A stretch of DNA of 64,000 bases from Mycolicibacterium celeriflavum (GTDB lineage Bacteria; Actinomycetota; Actinomycetes; Mycobacteriales; Mycobacteriaceae), in contig NZ_AP022591.1 of the NCBI RefSeq assembly GCF_010731795.1, positions 4,588,001 to 4,652,000 of the forward strand, read 5' to 3'. Position 1 is the first letter of the stretch; each line of letters begins with the position of its first letter. A model generated the notes under the pieces. It made no database searches. It saw only the letters and a program-made list of their open reading frames with translations, and was not told where the DNA came from. The translations under genes and the position numbers were made by a program. This document shows positions 41,570 through 50,010 of the stretch, piece by piece.

Positions 41570-43852
41570 GTGCTGCAACGAATCGCACATCTGGCCATAG
41601 CGGCGCCTCGGCGCGTCGTCGCGATCGCGGTCCTGGTGATGGTCGCGTGCGCAGTGTTCGGGATCCCCGTCGCCAAGCATCTGTCCGCCGGCGGATTCCA
41701 GGACCCGACCTCGGAGTCGGCGCAGGCGACCCGGCTGTTGGTGGACAAGTTCGGCCAGGGCGATATGGAACTGATTATCAGCGTGCACTCCGACGAGGGC
41801 GCGAAGAGCGCCGTGGCCCGTGCCGTCGGGGAGGACATCGTCGCACAACTGCGGGCCGCGCCGTCCGTCGTCGACGTGACGTCGTTGTGGGCCGCGCCGC
41901 CGACGGCCGCTCCGGCGTTGATCAGTCGCGACGGCAAGACGGGGTTGATCGTCGCGGGCATCACCGGCGGCGAGAGCGGGGCGCAGAAGCACGCGAAGGA
42001 CCTCACCGAGCGACTCGTGCACGACCGCGACGGCGTCACCGTGCGCGCCGGTGGCGAGGCCATGCTTTACGTGCAGATCAACGGCCAGAGCGAAAAAGAC
42101 CTGTTGATGATGGAAGCCATCGCGATCCCGTTGAGCTTCGTGGCGCTGGTCTGGGTGTTCGGCGGGCTGTTGGCCGCCGCGCTGCCGCTGGCCATCGGTG
42201 GCTTCGCGATTCTCGGCTCGATGGCGGTGTTGCGGGGGGTCACCTACTTCACCGACGTGTCGATTTTCGCGTTGAACCTCTCCGTGGCAATGGGATTGGC
42301 GCTCGCGATCGATTACACGCTGCTGATCATCAGCAGATACCGCGACGAGATCGCCGACGGGGCGGACCGGGACCGCGCGCTGGTGCGCACCATGGCGACG
42401 GCCGGGCGAACCGTGTTGTTCTCCGCGATGACGGTGGCGCTGTCGATGGTCGCGATGGTGCTGTTTCCGATGTACTTCCTGAAGTCGTTCGCCTACGCGG
42501 GAATTGCGGTGGTGACGTTCGCGGCGGTCGCCGCGGTGGTGGTCGCGCCCGCGGCGATCGTGCTGCTCGGCGACCGGATGGATTCGTTGGACGCGCGTCG
42601 TCTTGCGCGTTGGGTGTTCAGGCGGCCGGACCCGGTGCGCAAGCCCGTCGAGCAGACATTCTGGTACCGGTGCACGAAATACGTGATGCGCCGGGCAGTT
42701 CCGATCGGTATCGCGATCGTCGCGCTGCTGTTGGTGCTGGGGGCCCCGTTCCTCGGGGCGAAGTGGGGTTTCCCCGACGACCGGGTGCTGCCGGAGTCGG
42801 CGTCGGCGCGACAGGTCGGCGACGACCTGCGCGCCGACTTCGCCGTCGACTCGGCGCGCAACGTCACGGTCGTCATACCGGACACCGGCGGGATCACGCC
42901 CGCGCAGGTGGACCGCTATGCCGCCGACCTGTCGCGCGTCGCCGACGTGTCCTCGGTTTCGGCGCCCGGCGGCACGTTCGTCGACGGCAGGGTGGTGGGC
43001 CCGCCATCGGCTGCGACCGCCGTCGAGAACGGCAGCGCGTTCCTCACGGTGGCCAGCACGGCGCCATTGTTCAGTGACGCCTCCGAGGCGCAACTCGATC
43101 GACTGCGGGCGGTGAGCACTCCTGCCGATGTCCCGGTCCAGTTGACCGGTGTCGCACAGATCAACCGGGACAGTGCCTCGGCGATCACGTCACGGCTACC
43201 GCTGGTGCTCGGCGTGATCGCCGCGATCACCTTCGTGCTGCTGTTCCTGTTGACCGGCAGCGTGGTGCTACCGCTGAAGGCCTTGGTGCTCAACGTCTTA
43301 TCGCTGACGGCCGCGTTCGGCGCACTGGTGTGGATCTTCCAGGAGGGCCATCTCGGCGCGATGGGGACGACACCGACCGGGACACTCGTGGCGAACATGC
43401 CGGTGTTGTTGTTCTGCATCGCTTTTGGGTTGTCGATGGACTACGAGGTTTTTCTGGTGTCGCGGATTCGTGAGTTCTGGCTGGAGTCCGGCAAGGCCGG
43501 CGACGCCTCTGCCCGCGCCCGCAACGACGAGAGCGTGGCGCTCGGCCTGGCGAAGACGGGCCGCGTGGTCACGGCGGCGGCGCTGCTGATGTCGATCTCG
43601 TTCGCGGCGCTGATCGCGGCTGAAGTCGCGTTCATGCGGATGTTCGGTGTCGGGTTGACCCTCGCGATACTCGCGGATGCCACACTGGTGCGCATGGCGT
43701 TGGTGCCTGCGTTCATGCATCTGCTCGGCCGCTGGAACTGGTGGGCGCCCAAGCCGCTGGCCAAGCTGCACGCCCGGATCGGCTTCAGCGAGACCGCCGA
43801 AACCCCGCCGCCTGTAACAAAGCCGTCGACCGAACCCGTGGGAACTCGATGA
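41570..43852 (+). CDS. MmpL family RND transporter (MmpL13-like)
   Basis: 760 residues, GTG start. It has twelve predicted spans in the RND/MMPL arrangement of two pseudo-repeats, each with the proton-relay D-Y motif: LALAIDYTLLIISRYRDE (TM4) and AFGLSMDYEVFLVSRIREFW (TM10). The periplasmic domains follow TM1 and TM7. By gene order it corresponds to Rv1145/Rv1146, which in M. tuberculosis are the split mmpL13a/b; here the frame is continuous. It probably exports a lipid. It is coupled to tetR by an ATGA overlap. Confidence 0.92.
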   Translation: MLQRIAHLAIAAPRRVVAIAVLVMVACAVFGIPVAKHLSAGGFQDPTSESAQATRLLVDKFGQGDMELIISVHSDEGAKSAVARAVGEDIVAQLRAAPSVVDVTSLWAAPPTAAPALISRDGKTGLIVAGITGGESGAQKHAKDLTERLVHDRDGVTVRAGGEAMLYVQINGQSEKDLLMMEAIAIPLSFVALVWVFGGLLAAALPLAIGGFAILGSMAVLRGVTYFTDVSIFALNLSVAMGLALAIDYTLLIISRYRDEIADGADRDRALVRTMATAGRTVLFSAMTVALSMVAMVLFPMYFLKSFAYAGIAVVTFAAVAAVVVAPAAIVLLGDRMDSLDARRLARWVFRRPDPVRKPVEQTFWYRCTKYVMRRAVPIGIAIVALLLVLGAPFLGAKWGFPDDRVLPESASARQVGDDLRADFAVDSARNVTVVIPDTGGITPAQVDRYAADLSRVADVSSVSAPGGTFVDGRVVGPPSAATAVENGSAFLTVASTAPLFSDASEAQLDRLRAVSTPADVPVQLTGVAQINRDSASAITSRLPLVLGVIAAITFVLLFLLTGSVVLPLKALVLNVLSLTAAFGALVWIFQEGHLGAMGTTPTGTLVANMPVLLFCIAFGLSMDYEVFLVSRIREFWLESGKAGDASARARNDESVALGLAKTGRVVTAAALLMSISFAALIAAEVAFMRMFGVGLTLAILADATLVRMALVPAFMHLLGRWNWWAPKPLAKLHARIGFSETAETPPPVTKPSTEPVGTR

Positions 43853-44529
43853 AACGACGCCGTGCGCCGCGCGGATCGGGGGAGCAGCTGCGCGACGAGA
43901 TCCTCGATGCGACAACCGATCTGCTGCTCGCGAGCGGCGACGCCAAGGAGGTGTCGATCCGGTCGGTGGCACAGCGGGTCGGTGTGACGCCGCCGTCGAT
44001 CTATCTGCACTTCGCGGACAAGGACGCGCTGCTCGACGCGGTGTGTGCCCGGTACTTCGAAAAGCTGGACGAAGAGATGCAACGGGCGGCTGCGGACCAA
44101 CCGTCGACGATCGATGTGCTGCGCGCGCAGGGGCTCGCATATGTCCGATTCGCGATGAAAACCCCTGAGCTGTACCGCATTGCCACGATGGGACCAGGTC
44201 GGCCCGGCAGCGACGTGGACGTCGCGCTCAACAGCTCGGCGTTCGCGCATATCCGAAATTCGGTCGAGTTGCTGATGGCCGAAGGCCTTTTCGCTCCCGG
44301 CGATCCGACCGTCGTCGCGTTGGAATTATGGGCGGCGGCGCATGGGATGGCGGCGATGCTCATCTCCAGGCCGTACTTGCCGTGGGGTAACGTCGAGGAA
44401 TTCACCGATCGTGCGCTACGGGCCGTGGTTGTCGGCGAGATCGTGGCGGGCGGCATCGACCCGAAGGCGGCGCCGCAGGACGTCGTGGCCAGACTGAAGG
44501 GACTGTTGGATGAGTCAAACCATCGATAA
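43849..44529 (+). CDS. TetR family transcriptional regulator
   Basis: 226 residues from ATG 43849 (MKRRRAPRGSGEQLRDEILDAT). HTH: VSIRSVAQRVGVTPPSIYLHFADKDALLDAV (about 36-66). The C-terminal domain is the TetR_C type with WAAAHGMAAMLISRPYLPWG. It is in the mmpL13 operon with overlaps on both sides (ATGA with mmpL; 20-bp overlap with the methyltransferase). Likely target: the dyad across the mmpL13 promoter. Confidence 0.9.
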   Translation: MKRRRAPRGSGEQLRDEILDATTDLLLASGDAKEVSIRSVAQRVGVTPPSIYLHFADKDALLDAVCARYFEKLDEEMQRAAADQPSTIDVLRAQGLAYVRFAMKTPELYRIATMGPGRPGSDVDVALNSSAFAHIRNSVELLMAEGLFAPGDPTVVALELWAAAHGMAAMLISRPYLPWGNVEEFTDRALRAVVVGEIVAGGIDPKAAPQDVVARLKGLLDESNHR

Positions 44530-45145
44530 CCCGTTCTTCGCGAAGTTGTGGACGGTGATGTCCACCCACGAGACCGACGCCATCCGGCAGTTGCGCCGCG
44601 AGAACCTCGCCGGCCTGTCCGGCCGGGTGCTGGAGGTCGGTGCGGGTACTGGGACGAATTTTGAGTACTACCCCGATACGGTCACCGAGGTGGTGGCCGT
44701 CGAACCCGAGCGTCGCCTGGCTGAACATGCTCAGCGGGCGGCCACGGCCACGCGGGTCCCGGTCACGGTCAGGACCGACACGGTAGAGCAGTTCATGGCG
44801 TCCGGCAGCGAACCGTTCGACGCTGTGGTGTGCTCACTGGTGCTGTGTTCGATCGAAGACCCTGAAACTGTTCTGCGGCAACTGCGCTCGCTGTTGCGAC
44901 CGGGCGGCGAACTGCGCTACCTCGAGCACATCGCCGCTACCGGTGGTCGGGCGCGGCTGCAGAAGATCGCCGACGCGACAGTGTGGCCGCGGCTGTTCGG
45001 CAACTGCCACACCCATCGTCATACCGAGGAGGGCATCGTCGGCGCCGGTTTCGAGGTGGCGGGCGCTCGACGGGAATGGACGATTCCGCGATGGCTGCCG
45101 CTGCCGGTCGCGGAGGTTGCGATCGGGCGAGCGGTCAAGCCCTAG
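44510..45145 (+). CDS. Class I SAM-dependent methyltransferase (Rv1147-like)
   Basis: 211 residues starting MSQTIDNPFFAKLW. Motif I is RVLEVGAGTGTNFEYYP, with acidic motif II (VVAVEPERRLAEHA) and motif IV FDAVVCSLVLCSIED. It belongs to the UbiE/PhcB-like methyltransferases; H37Rv Rv1147 occupies the same place. A substrate cannot be inferred, but co-transcription with an MmpL transporter suggests it modifies the exported lipid. It overlaps tetR by 20 bp. Confidence 0.9.
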   Translation: MSQTIDNPFFAKLWTVMSTHETDAIRQLRRENLAGLSGRVLEVGAGTGTNFEYYPDTVTEVVAVEPERRLAEHAQRAATATRVPVTVRTDTVEQFMASGSEPFDAVVCSLVLCSIEDPETVLRQLRSLLRPGGELRYLEHIAATGGRARLQKIADATVWPRLFGNCHTHRHTEEGIVGAGFEVAGARREWTIPRWLPLPVAEVAIGRAVKP

Positions 45146-45155
45146 CCGAGGGCGG

Positions 45156-45392
45156 CTACCCCCGCCGACGACCGGGGACGCCGCTGCCCATCCCGAACGG
45201 AAGCTGGGGTTGGTTCGCCGGAGGCGCCACCGTCCCGGGCCGCGTCTTGATCGACACGCTGCCGTTGGTCTGGCAGATGGACTGGAACTGCGTATTCTGG
45301 CAGGTGGGTCGAGCATCGGCTGTCGGGGCCGAAATGCCCGTTATCACAACGAAACTCACGATCAGCAGTGCTGCCTTGATGCGGCCCATCAT
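45156..45392 (-). CDS. Small secreted protein
   Basis: 78 residues from ATG 45392 (AAGGA five bases ahead; MMGRIKAALLIVSFVVITG). The signal peptide is cleaved about ADA-RPT. The mature part of about 55 residues has one Cys pair (RPTCQNTQFQSICQTNGS) and a Pro-rich basic tail. It looks like a small disulfide-linked exported peptide and resembles Cys-pair secreted mycobacterial proteins of unknown function. The frame is open upstream, but the ribosome site decides the start. Confidence 0.7.
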   Translation of the reverse strand: MMGRIKAALLIVSFVVITGISAPTADARPTCQNTQFQSICQTNGSVSIKTRPGTVAPPANQPQLPFGMGSGVPGRRRG

Positions 45393-45468
45393 GGTGTCCT
45401 TCCCCTTGCCGGCGAGAACCGCGGTAGCGGAATGGTCATGCGCTGCAAGACCCGACAGCCGGCGGTCA

Positions 45469-45900
45469 TCAGGGGCAGGCCGATATGACAACGGGGGCGG
45501 TCGGACTCAGTGGCGTATTGTTGGCCGCCGCCCGATTGAACGCATCCGCGCGGGCAGCCTCGACAGTCACTCCGGCTCCGCCTGCCACTACATCGCTGAC
45601 GTCGTCAGCGACGGACACGATGCAGAGTCGATCGTTGGTCACCTCGTCGCTGGTGCACTCCACGCCACCGGCCTGCTCGCACTGCGCGATCACGGCCGCC
45701 GAGGCCTCTTCGTTGGTGTCGCCGGTCGCGGTGAAGCCCACCACGGCGCCTTCGAACACACCGGTACCGACTGCCGCGGAGATGTCCTCGGGATCCTCGA
45801 CAACACCACCTTGACCGCCCGCCCAAGCGGTGCCTGCCGAGATTCCCGCGCCGATTAAGCCCGCAGCCGCGATCACCGAAACCAAACGGGTATTGACCAT
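45469..45900 (-). CDS. Secreted DUF4189 domain protein
   Basis: 143 residues from ATG 45900, chosen because GAGAGGG sits six bases upstream; signal peptide MVNTRLVSVIAAAGLIGAG to TAWA. The DUF4189 domain (VGFTATGDTNEEASAAVIAQCEQAGGVECTSDEVTNDRLCIVSVAD in parts) carries four Cys likely forming two disulfides. Related to secreted mycobacterial proteins such as Rv1269c; function unknown. It is separated from the next minus-strand secreted protein by about 75 bp. Confidence 0.8.
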   Translation of the reverse strand: MVNTRLVSVIAAAGLIGAGISAGTAWAGGQGGVVEDPEDISAAVGTGVFEGAVVGFTATGDTNEEASAAVIAQCEQAGGVECTSDEVTNDRLCIVSVADDVSDVVAGGAGVTVEAARADAFNRAAANNTPLSPTAPVVISACP

Positions 45901-45980
45901 TCGGAACCCTCTCATCAGCAGAGTATTCCGGATCTTACACAGCGCCGATCTTGAACGTTCGAAATCGACGGATATGACGC

Positions 45981-46694
45981 CTAGCCGAGCAAGGCGGGCA
46001 GTCGCTGCAGCAGATTCGGCAATGCACCCGCCGCTGTTTCCCGCAGCGAGACCGTCGCGGCGTCGGACAGCGGTGTGCGTTCGGGGTTCACCTCTATGAC
46101 CACGGTGCCGTTGGCCAGCGCCATCTCGGGAAGCCCGGCCGCGGGATAGACGATCGACGACGTGCCGACGACGATGACGAGGTCCGCCCCGGTGACCGCC
46201 TCGACCGACCGCTGCCACGCGTCCTCGGGCAGCGCCTCGCCGAACCAGACCACGTTCGGCCGGATGAGCCCGCCGCATGCGCACCGCGGCGGGTCGACGG
46301 TTTCCACTGGTTCCGGCATGGCCGGTAGGTCGCCGGCGTAGGCAGCTTGGCAGCGATCGCAGCGGAATTCGAACAAGCTGCCGTGCAGGTGATAGACGTT
46401 CTTGCTGCCCGCGCGCTCATGCAGGTCATCGACGTTCTGGGTGACGACGTGCACGTCGGCATGGTCCTGCCAGGCCGCGACGGCAAGGTGGCCGTCGTTG
46501 GGCTGCACCGCCCCCATCATGTAGTGGCGCCACAAGTACCACGCCCACACCTTCTCCGGGTTTGCTCGCCACCCCTGCGAGCTGGAGATTTCGTACGGGT
46601 CGACCTTCGCCCACAGTCCGGTCTCGACGTCGCGGAACGTCGGCACCCCGCTCTCGGCCGAGATGCCGGCACCACTGAGAACCGTTACCTGCAC
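45981..46694 (-). CDS. cobB: NAD-dependent protein deacylase, sirtuin class III (Rv1151c-like)
   Basis: 237 residues, GTG start. Sirtuin motifs: GAGISAESGVPTFRD, TQNVDDLHERAG, catalytic His in HLHGSLFEFRC, and a Zn site of two CxxC-type pairs (CDRC and CACG). The Y-x-x-R pair in WYLWRHYMM is the class III signature for removing succinyl or other acidic acyl groups as well as acetyl. It deacylates enzymes such as acetyl-CoA synthetase using NAD. Its start codon abuts the first possible start of the divergent GntR gene. Confidence 0.93.
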   Translation of the reverse strand: MQVTVLSGAGISAESGVPTFRDVETGLWAKVDPYEISSSQGWRANPEKVWAWYLWRHYMMGAVQPNDGHLAVAAWQDHADVHVVTQNVDDLHERAGSKNVYHLHGSLFEFRCDRCQAAYAGDLPAMPEPVETVDPPRCACGGLIRPNVVWFGEALPEDAWQRSVEAVTGADLVIVVGTSSIVYPAAGLPEMALANGTVVIEVNPERTPLSDAATVSLRETAAGALPNLLQRLPALLG

Positions 46695-46730
46695 ATGACC
46701 AAACTAGCCGGTGTGGGCAATACTGAGCAC

Positions 46731-47096
46731 GTGGCCAACTTGGGGGATTGGGTACGCATCGACCAGCGTTCGTCAGGCGCCTTGTTCGACCAACTCAGGA
46801 CGCAGATCATCGACGGCGTGCGCGACGGCAGGCTGGCGCCGGGGACCCGGTTGCCGACGGTGCGCGAGTTGGCGGGTCAGCTCGGTCTCGCGGTGAACAC
46901 GGTGGCGCGGGCCTACCGCGAGTTGGAGTCCGCCGGAATCCTCGAAACCCGTGGCCGCTTCGGAACATTCGTGGCCCGGGCGGACCCGGCCGATGCCGCG
47001 ATGGCGACCGCTGCGAACACCTTCGTGTCCGCGGCAAAGGCGCTGGGCGTCGACAAGGCGGACGCGCTGCGCTACGTGGAGACGGCGTTCGGCTAG
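46731..47096 (+). CDS. GntR family regulator, YtrA-like (Rv1152-like)
   Basis: 121 residues from GTG 46731 (MANLGDWVRIDQRSSGALFDQLRTQI). Winged helix: GTRLPTVRELAGQLGLAVNTVARAYRELESAGILETRGRFGTFV. A short helical C-terminus, without a ligand domain, fits the YtrA subfamily. The ATG at 46695 would add 12 residues and abut the sir2 start directly, so the GTG is preferred. It is divergent from the sirtuin gene; control of that gene or self is likely. Confidence 0.85.
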   Translation: MANLGDWVRIDQRSSGALFDQLRTQIIDGVRDGRLAPGTRLPTVRELAGQLGLAVNTVARAYRELESAGILETRGRFGTFVARADPADAAMATAANTFVSAAKALGVDKADALRYVETAFG

Positions 47097-47101
47097 CCGA
47101 C

Positions 47102-47968
47102 TCAGCCGAATTCGAGCAGCGTGAACACCGGTCGCACGGAATCGAAGAGCGGAAGTCGTTGAGCGCCCCACATCAGAGTGTTCAGCACTTTGCCGCGCCC
47201 CGGTGGCAACGGCACATCGTGCACCGCGCGGATTCCCGGGATCTCGTCGACCAAGCCGGCGACCTCTGATGGTGTCATGCTGAACGGCATCGGCGGCACC
47301 CGGTAGCGCAACGACGGACGCAACAGGCCGCGGGTGATCAACCGGGCGAACCAGGCCGGCGCCAGGTCGAACATCATCCGTCCGCCGGGGAAGCGGCCGG
47401 CGCACTCGGTGATCAGGCCGAGCGCCTCGTCCGGCTGCAGGTACATCAACAGCCCCTCGGCGGTGATGAACACGCCGTGCTCGGTGTCCACCTGGTCCAT
47501 CCAGCTGAAGTCGAGCGCCGACTGGGCCAGCATCTGCACCCGGTCAGAGGAGGGCAGCAGCTTGCGGCGCAACTCGACCATCGGGGGCAGATCCACGGTG
47601 AGCCAACGGAACTCATGCCCCACGTCCGTGGCATCTAGGCGGTAGAAGCTGGTCTGCAGTCCCTCGGCCAGCGCCACCACGGTCGCGCGAGGATGGGCAC
47701 CGAGGTAACGACGCGCCTCCCGGTCGAACGCCAGCGCCCGCACCGCCATGTCCTGGCGGCGCGACAGCCCGAACTTGGCGAAGTCGAAGTCGATGGAGTC
47801 GGCGAGCTGGATCGCCATCGGATCCTCGATGCGCCCATCCGGTCGGCGGGCCTCGGTTGCCCGCACGCGCAGGGTCATCAGTGCGGTCTCGGAGACGCCG
47901 GTGAGCACGGTGCCGTCGGCTTTTGAAGTCGGGGGCCTGGAAGTTTGCGCGCCTGATTCGGAACTCAC
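47102..47968 (-). CDS. Class I SAM-dependent methyltransferase, LCM/Omt-type, copy 1 (Rv1153c-like)
   Basis: 288 residues. It belongs to the leucine carboxyl methyltransferase/O-methyltransferase group found in mycobacteria: VSETALMTLRVRATEARRPDG, DPMAIQLAD, VVALAEGLQTSFYR, WLTVDLPPMVELRRKLLP, HGVFITAEGLLMYL. The substrate is unknown. It is paralogous to the gene at 48501-49340, sharing the order and ends (FTLLEFG versus FTLLEFES), with a DUF1697 gene between them. Confidence 0.87.
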   Translation of the reverse strand: MSSESGAQTSRPPTSKADGTVLTGVSETALMTLRVRATEARRPDGRIEDPMAIQLADSIDFDFAKFGLSRRQDMAVRALAFDREARRYLGAHPRATVVALAEGLQTSFYRLDATDVGHEFRWLTVDLPPMVELRRKLLPSSDRVQMLAQSALDFSWMDQVDTEHGVFITAEGLLMYLQPDEALGLITECAGRFPGGRMMFDLAPAWFARLITRGLLRPSLRYRVPPMPFSMTPSEVAGLVDEIPGIRAVHDVPLPPGRGKVLNTLMWGAQRLPLFDSVRPVFTLLEFG

Positions 47969-47982
47969 CTGACCGAATGTAC

Positions 47983-48504
47983 CTATCGCAAGACCTTGTC
48001 CAGCGTGCGCAGGTTGCGGGTGGTCGTCGACGACTTGTAGCGCTTCTTGCCCATGGTCTTGCCGATCGCCGACTCGAGCGTCGCGGCTCTGGGCACCTGC
48101 CAGTAGATGACCCCGTCGCCGCGCCGGATCTTCTCCTCGGGTCCGGCGCCGTCGGCCAGTGCGGCGAGCTCGTCGAGCACCTGTTCGTCGGTCACGAATG
48201 TCACGTATGAGTGGTGTTCGGGCACCTCGCGCTCGAAGGGGTACGCCGCGGAGATCGCCGCCACCACGTCGAGCGGGTAGGCCAGCACCCAGGCGTCGTA
48301 GCCGAATCTGTCGCGCAACGCCGTCTCCGCCTTCCGTAGCACCGCTTCGACCCCGGCCTTGCTGTCGAACAGGACGTTACCGCTGGCGAGAATCGTTCGC
48401 ACGGAACCGAAACCGGCGTCTTCAAAGGCCTTTGCGACGTCGGCCATCTTGAGGTTGACGCCCCCGACGTTGACCCCGCGCAGGAAGGCGGCATAGCGCG
48501 TCAC
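47983..48504 (-). CDS. DUF1697 protein
   Basis: 173 residues, starting VTRYAAFLRGVNVGGVNLKMADVAKAFEDAGF, the typical DUF1697 start (R-G-x-N-V-G), and ending KKRYKSSTTTRNLRTLDKV. The family is widespread, of ferredoxin-like fold, and of unknown function. It is translationally coupled to the second methyltransferase (GTGA overlap at 48501-48504). It is not related to either methyltransferase, so it splits two paralogues. Confidence 0.88.
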   Translation of the reverse strand: MTRYAAFLRGVNVGGVNLKMADVAKAFEDAGFGSVRTILASGNVLFDSKAGVEAVLRKAETALRDRFGYDAWVLAYPLDVVAAISAAYPFEREVPEHHSYVTFVTDEQVLDELAALADGAGPEEKIRRGDGVIYWQVPRAATLESAIGKTMGKKRYKSSTTTRNLRTLDKVLR

Positions 48505-49340
48505 GACTCGAACTCCAGCAGCGTGAAGCTCGGACGGCCCCGGCGCACGATCCCGACGCGATCCCAGACGGGTGACGCGAGCACCTTGAACAACCCCCGT
48601 CCCGGCGGCATCGCGATGTCGCGAGCGGCACGCACCCCGGGGATGCGCCCTGCCAGCGCGACGGCCTCGTCCGGCGACAGCGCGAACGGCATGGGCGGAG
48701 CGACATATCGGTCGGAGAGCTTGAGTTTTCCGCTCACCGTGCGGCGGCTGAACCACGGCGGGACCGAGTCGAACATCAGCCTGCCGCCGGGGAAGCGGGC
48801 CGCGCAGTCGCCGATCAGGCCCAGTGCGTCGGCGGGGTCGAGATACATCAGCAGGCCTTCGGCGGTGATGAACACGCCGTGGGTCGCGTCGATCCGGTCC
48901 ATCCAGCTGCGGTCCAGCGCCGACTGCGCCAGCGGCACGATGCGGTCGTCGTGCGGCAACAGCTTGTCCCGCAACGCCATGACGGGAGGGAGATCGACGG
49001 AGTACCAAGTCAATTCGTCAGTGACGCCGTGGCGCTGCAAGCGCCAGAAGCTGGTCTGCAGACCTTCGGCGAGGGCCACCACCGACGCTTTCGGGTGCGC
49101 GGTCAGGTACTCGCGCGCGGCCGTGTCGAAGGCCACGGCGCGCAACGCATGCGACTGGTTGGGTTTGCCGAACTTGCGGTAGTCGTAGTCGATCGCGTCG
49201 AACAGCGTAACCGCCCACGGGTCGCGGATGACCCCGTCGGACCGCTTGGCCTCGCTGGCTCGGTTGTGCAGCGTCCACAGCGTCGTCGCGGAGACGCCGT
49301 CGGGCACATTGCCGTCGACTCGAGGTGCTGCACCGGTCAC
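48501..49340 (-). CDS. Class I SAM-dependent methyltransferase, LCM/Omt-type, copy 2
   Basis: 279 residues from GTG 49340. Its conserved blocks parallel those of copy 1: VSATTLWTLHNRASEAKRSDG, DPWAVTLFD, VVALAEGLQTSFWR, WYSVDLPPVMALRDKLLP, HGVFITAEGLLMYL. The two copies have diverged at many positions, so the duplication is old. The ORF is open to 49784, but that upstream part is antisense to the Rv1155-like gene and lacks homology. It is divergent from that gene. Confidence 0.87.
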   Translation of the reverse strand: MTGAAPRVDGNVPDGVSATTLWTLHNRASEAKRSDGVIRDPWAVTLFDAIDYDYRKFGKPNQSHALRAVAFDTAAREYLTAHPKASVVALAEGLQTSFWRLQRHGVTDELTWYSVDLPPVMALRDKLLPHDDRIVPLAQSALDRSWMDRIDATHGVFITAEGLLMYLDPADALGLIGDCAARFPGGRLMFDSVPPWFSRRTVSGKLKLSDRYVAPPMPFALSPDEAVALAGRIPGVRAARDIAMPPGRGLFKVLASPVWDRVGIVRRGRPSFTLLEFES

Positions 49341-49370
49341 ATGTCGATGGTAGAGACGTAGGCTCGGGAC

Positions 49371-49814
49371 ATGGGACGCCATGTGTTCGACGACAAGCTG
49401 CTCGCGCTGATCGGCGGGAACTCGTTGGGCGTCCTGGCGACGATCAAGCGCGACGGCCGTCCGCAGCTGTCGAACGTGTCCTACTATTTCGATCCGCGCG
49501 CACTGACCATCCAAGTGTCGATCACCGAACCGCGGGCCAAGACTCGCAACCTGCGGCGCGACCCGCGGGCCTCGATCCACGTCAGCTCCGACGACGGCTG
49601 GTCCTACGCGGTCGCCGAGGGCGATGCCATCCTCACCCCGCCCGCAGCCGCACCGGACGACGACACCGTCGAGGCGCTGATTGCCTTGTACCGCAACATC
49701 GCCGGTGAACACCCCGACTGGGACGACTACCGGCGCGCGATGGTCGACGACCGCCGGGTGGCGATGACGCTGCCGATCTCGCACTTATATGGGATGCCGC
49801 CGGGTAGGCGGTAG
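49371..49814 (+). CDS. PPOX-class F420-dependent oxidoreductase (Rv1155 homologue)
   Basis: 147 residues; MGRHVFDDKLLALIGGNSLG and SYAVAEGDAILTPPAAAPDD show near identity, as I recall it, to H37Rv Rv1155. This split beta-barrel flavoprotein dimer binds F420 (the fold also binds FMN), with the basic cofactor patch in EPRAKTRNLRRDPRASI. The physiological substrate is not known. The ATG start follows the divergent methyltransferase by 30 bp. It is followed by a DUF5302 gene. Confidence 0.93.
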   Translation: MGRHVFDDKLLALIGGNSLGVLATIKRDGRPQLSNVSYYFDPRALTIQVSITEPRAKTRNLRRDPRASIHVSSDDGWSYAVAEGDAILTPPAAAPDDDTVEALIALYRNIAGEHPDWDDYRRAMVDDRRVAMTLPISHLYGMPPGRR

Positions 49815-49829
49815 AGCTAGGCTGCGGTC

Positions 49830-49997
49830 ATGGCGAACGAACCGGACGACGAGACGAAGCGCAAGTTCCGGGAAGCGCTGGAGCGCAAGAAGGCCAAGGC
49901 GGGCGGCGGCGCGGGGCACAAGGACGGCGGAGCCAAGCAGCCACGGGCGCACGGGCCGGTCGAGCATCGTCGCGAGTTCCGGCGCAAGAGCGGCTAA
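49830..49997 (+). CDS. DUF5302 small basic protein
   Basis: A 55-residue, highly charged ORF below the usual length cut-off: ATG 49830 (MANEPDDETKRKFREALERKK) to TAA 49997. A Lys/Glu-rich N-terminal helix, a Gly-rich hinge and a basic end (EHRREFRRKSG) match the actinobacterial DUF5302 family. It is likely an intrinsically disordered, nucleic-acid- or ribosome-associated protein. It lies 15 bp after the Rv1155-like gene. Confidence 0.75.
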   Translation: MANEPDDETKRKFREALERKKAKAGGGAGHKDGGAKQPRAHGPVEHRREFRRKSG

Positions 49998-50010
49998 CCG
50001 ACGCGAAGGG

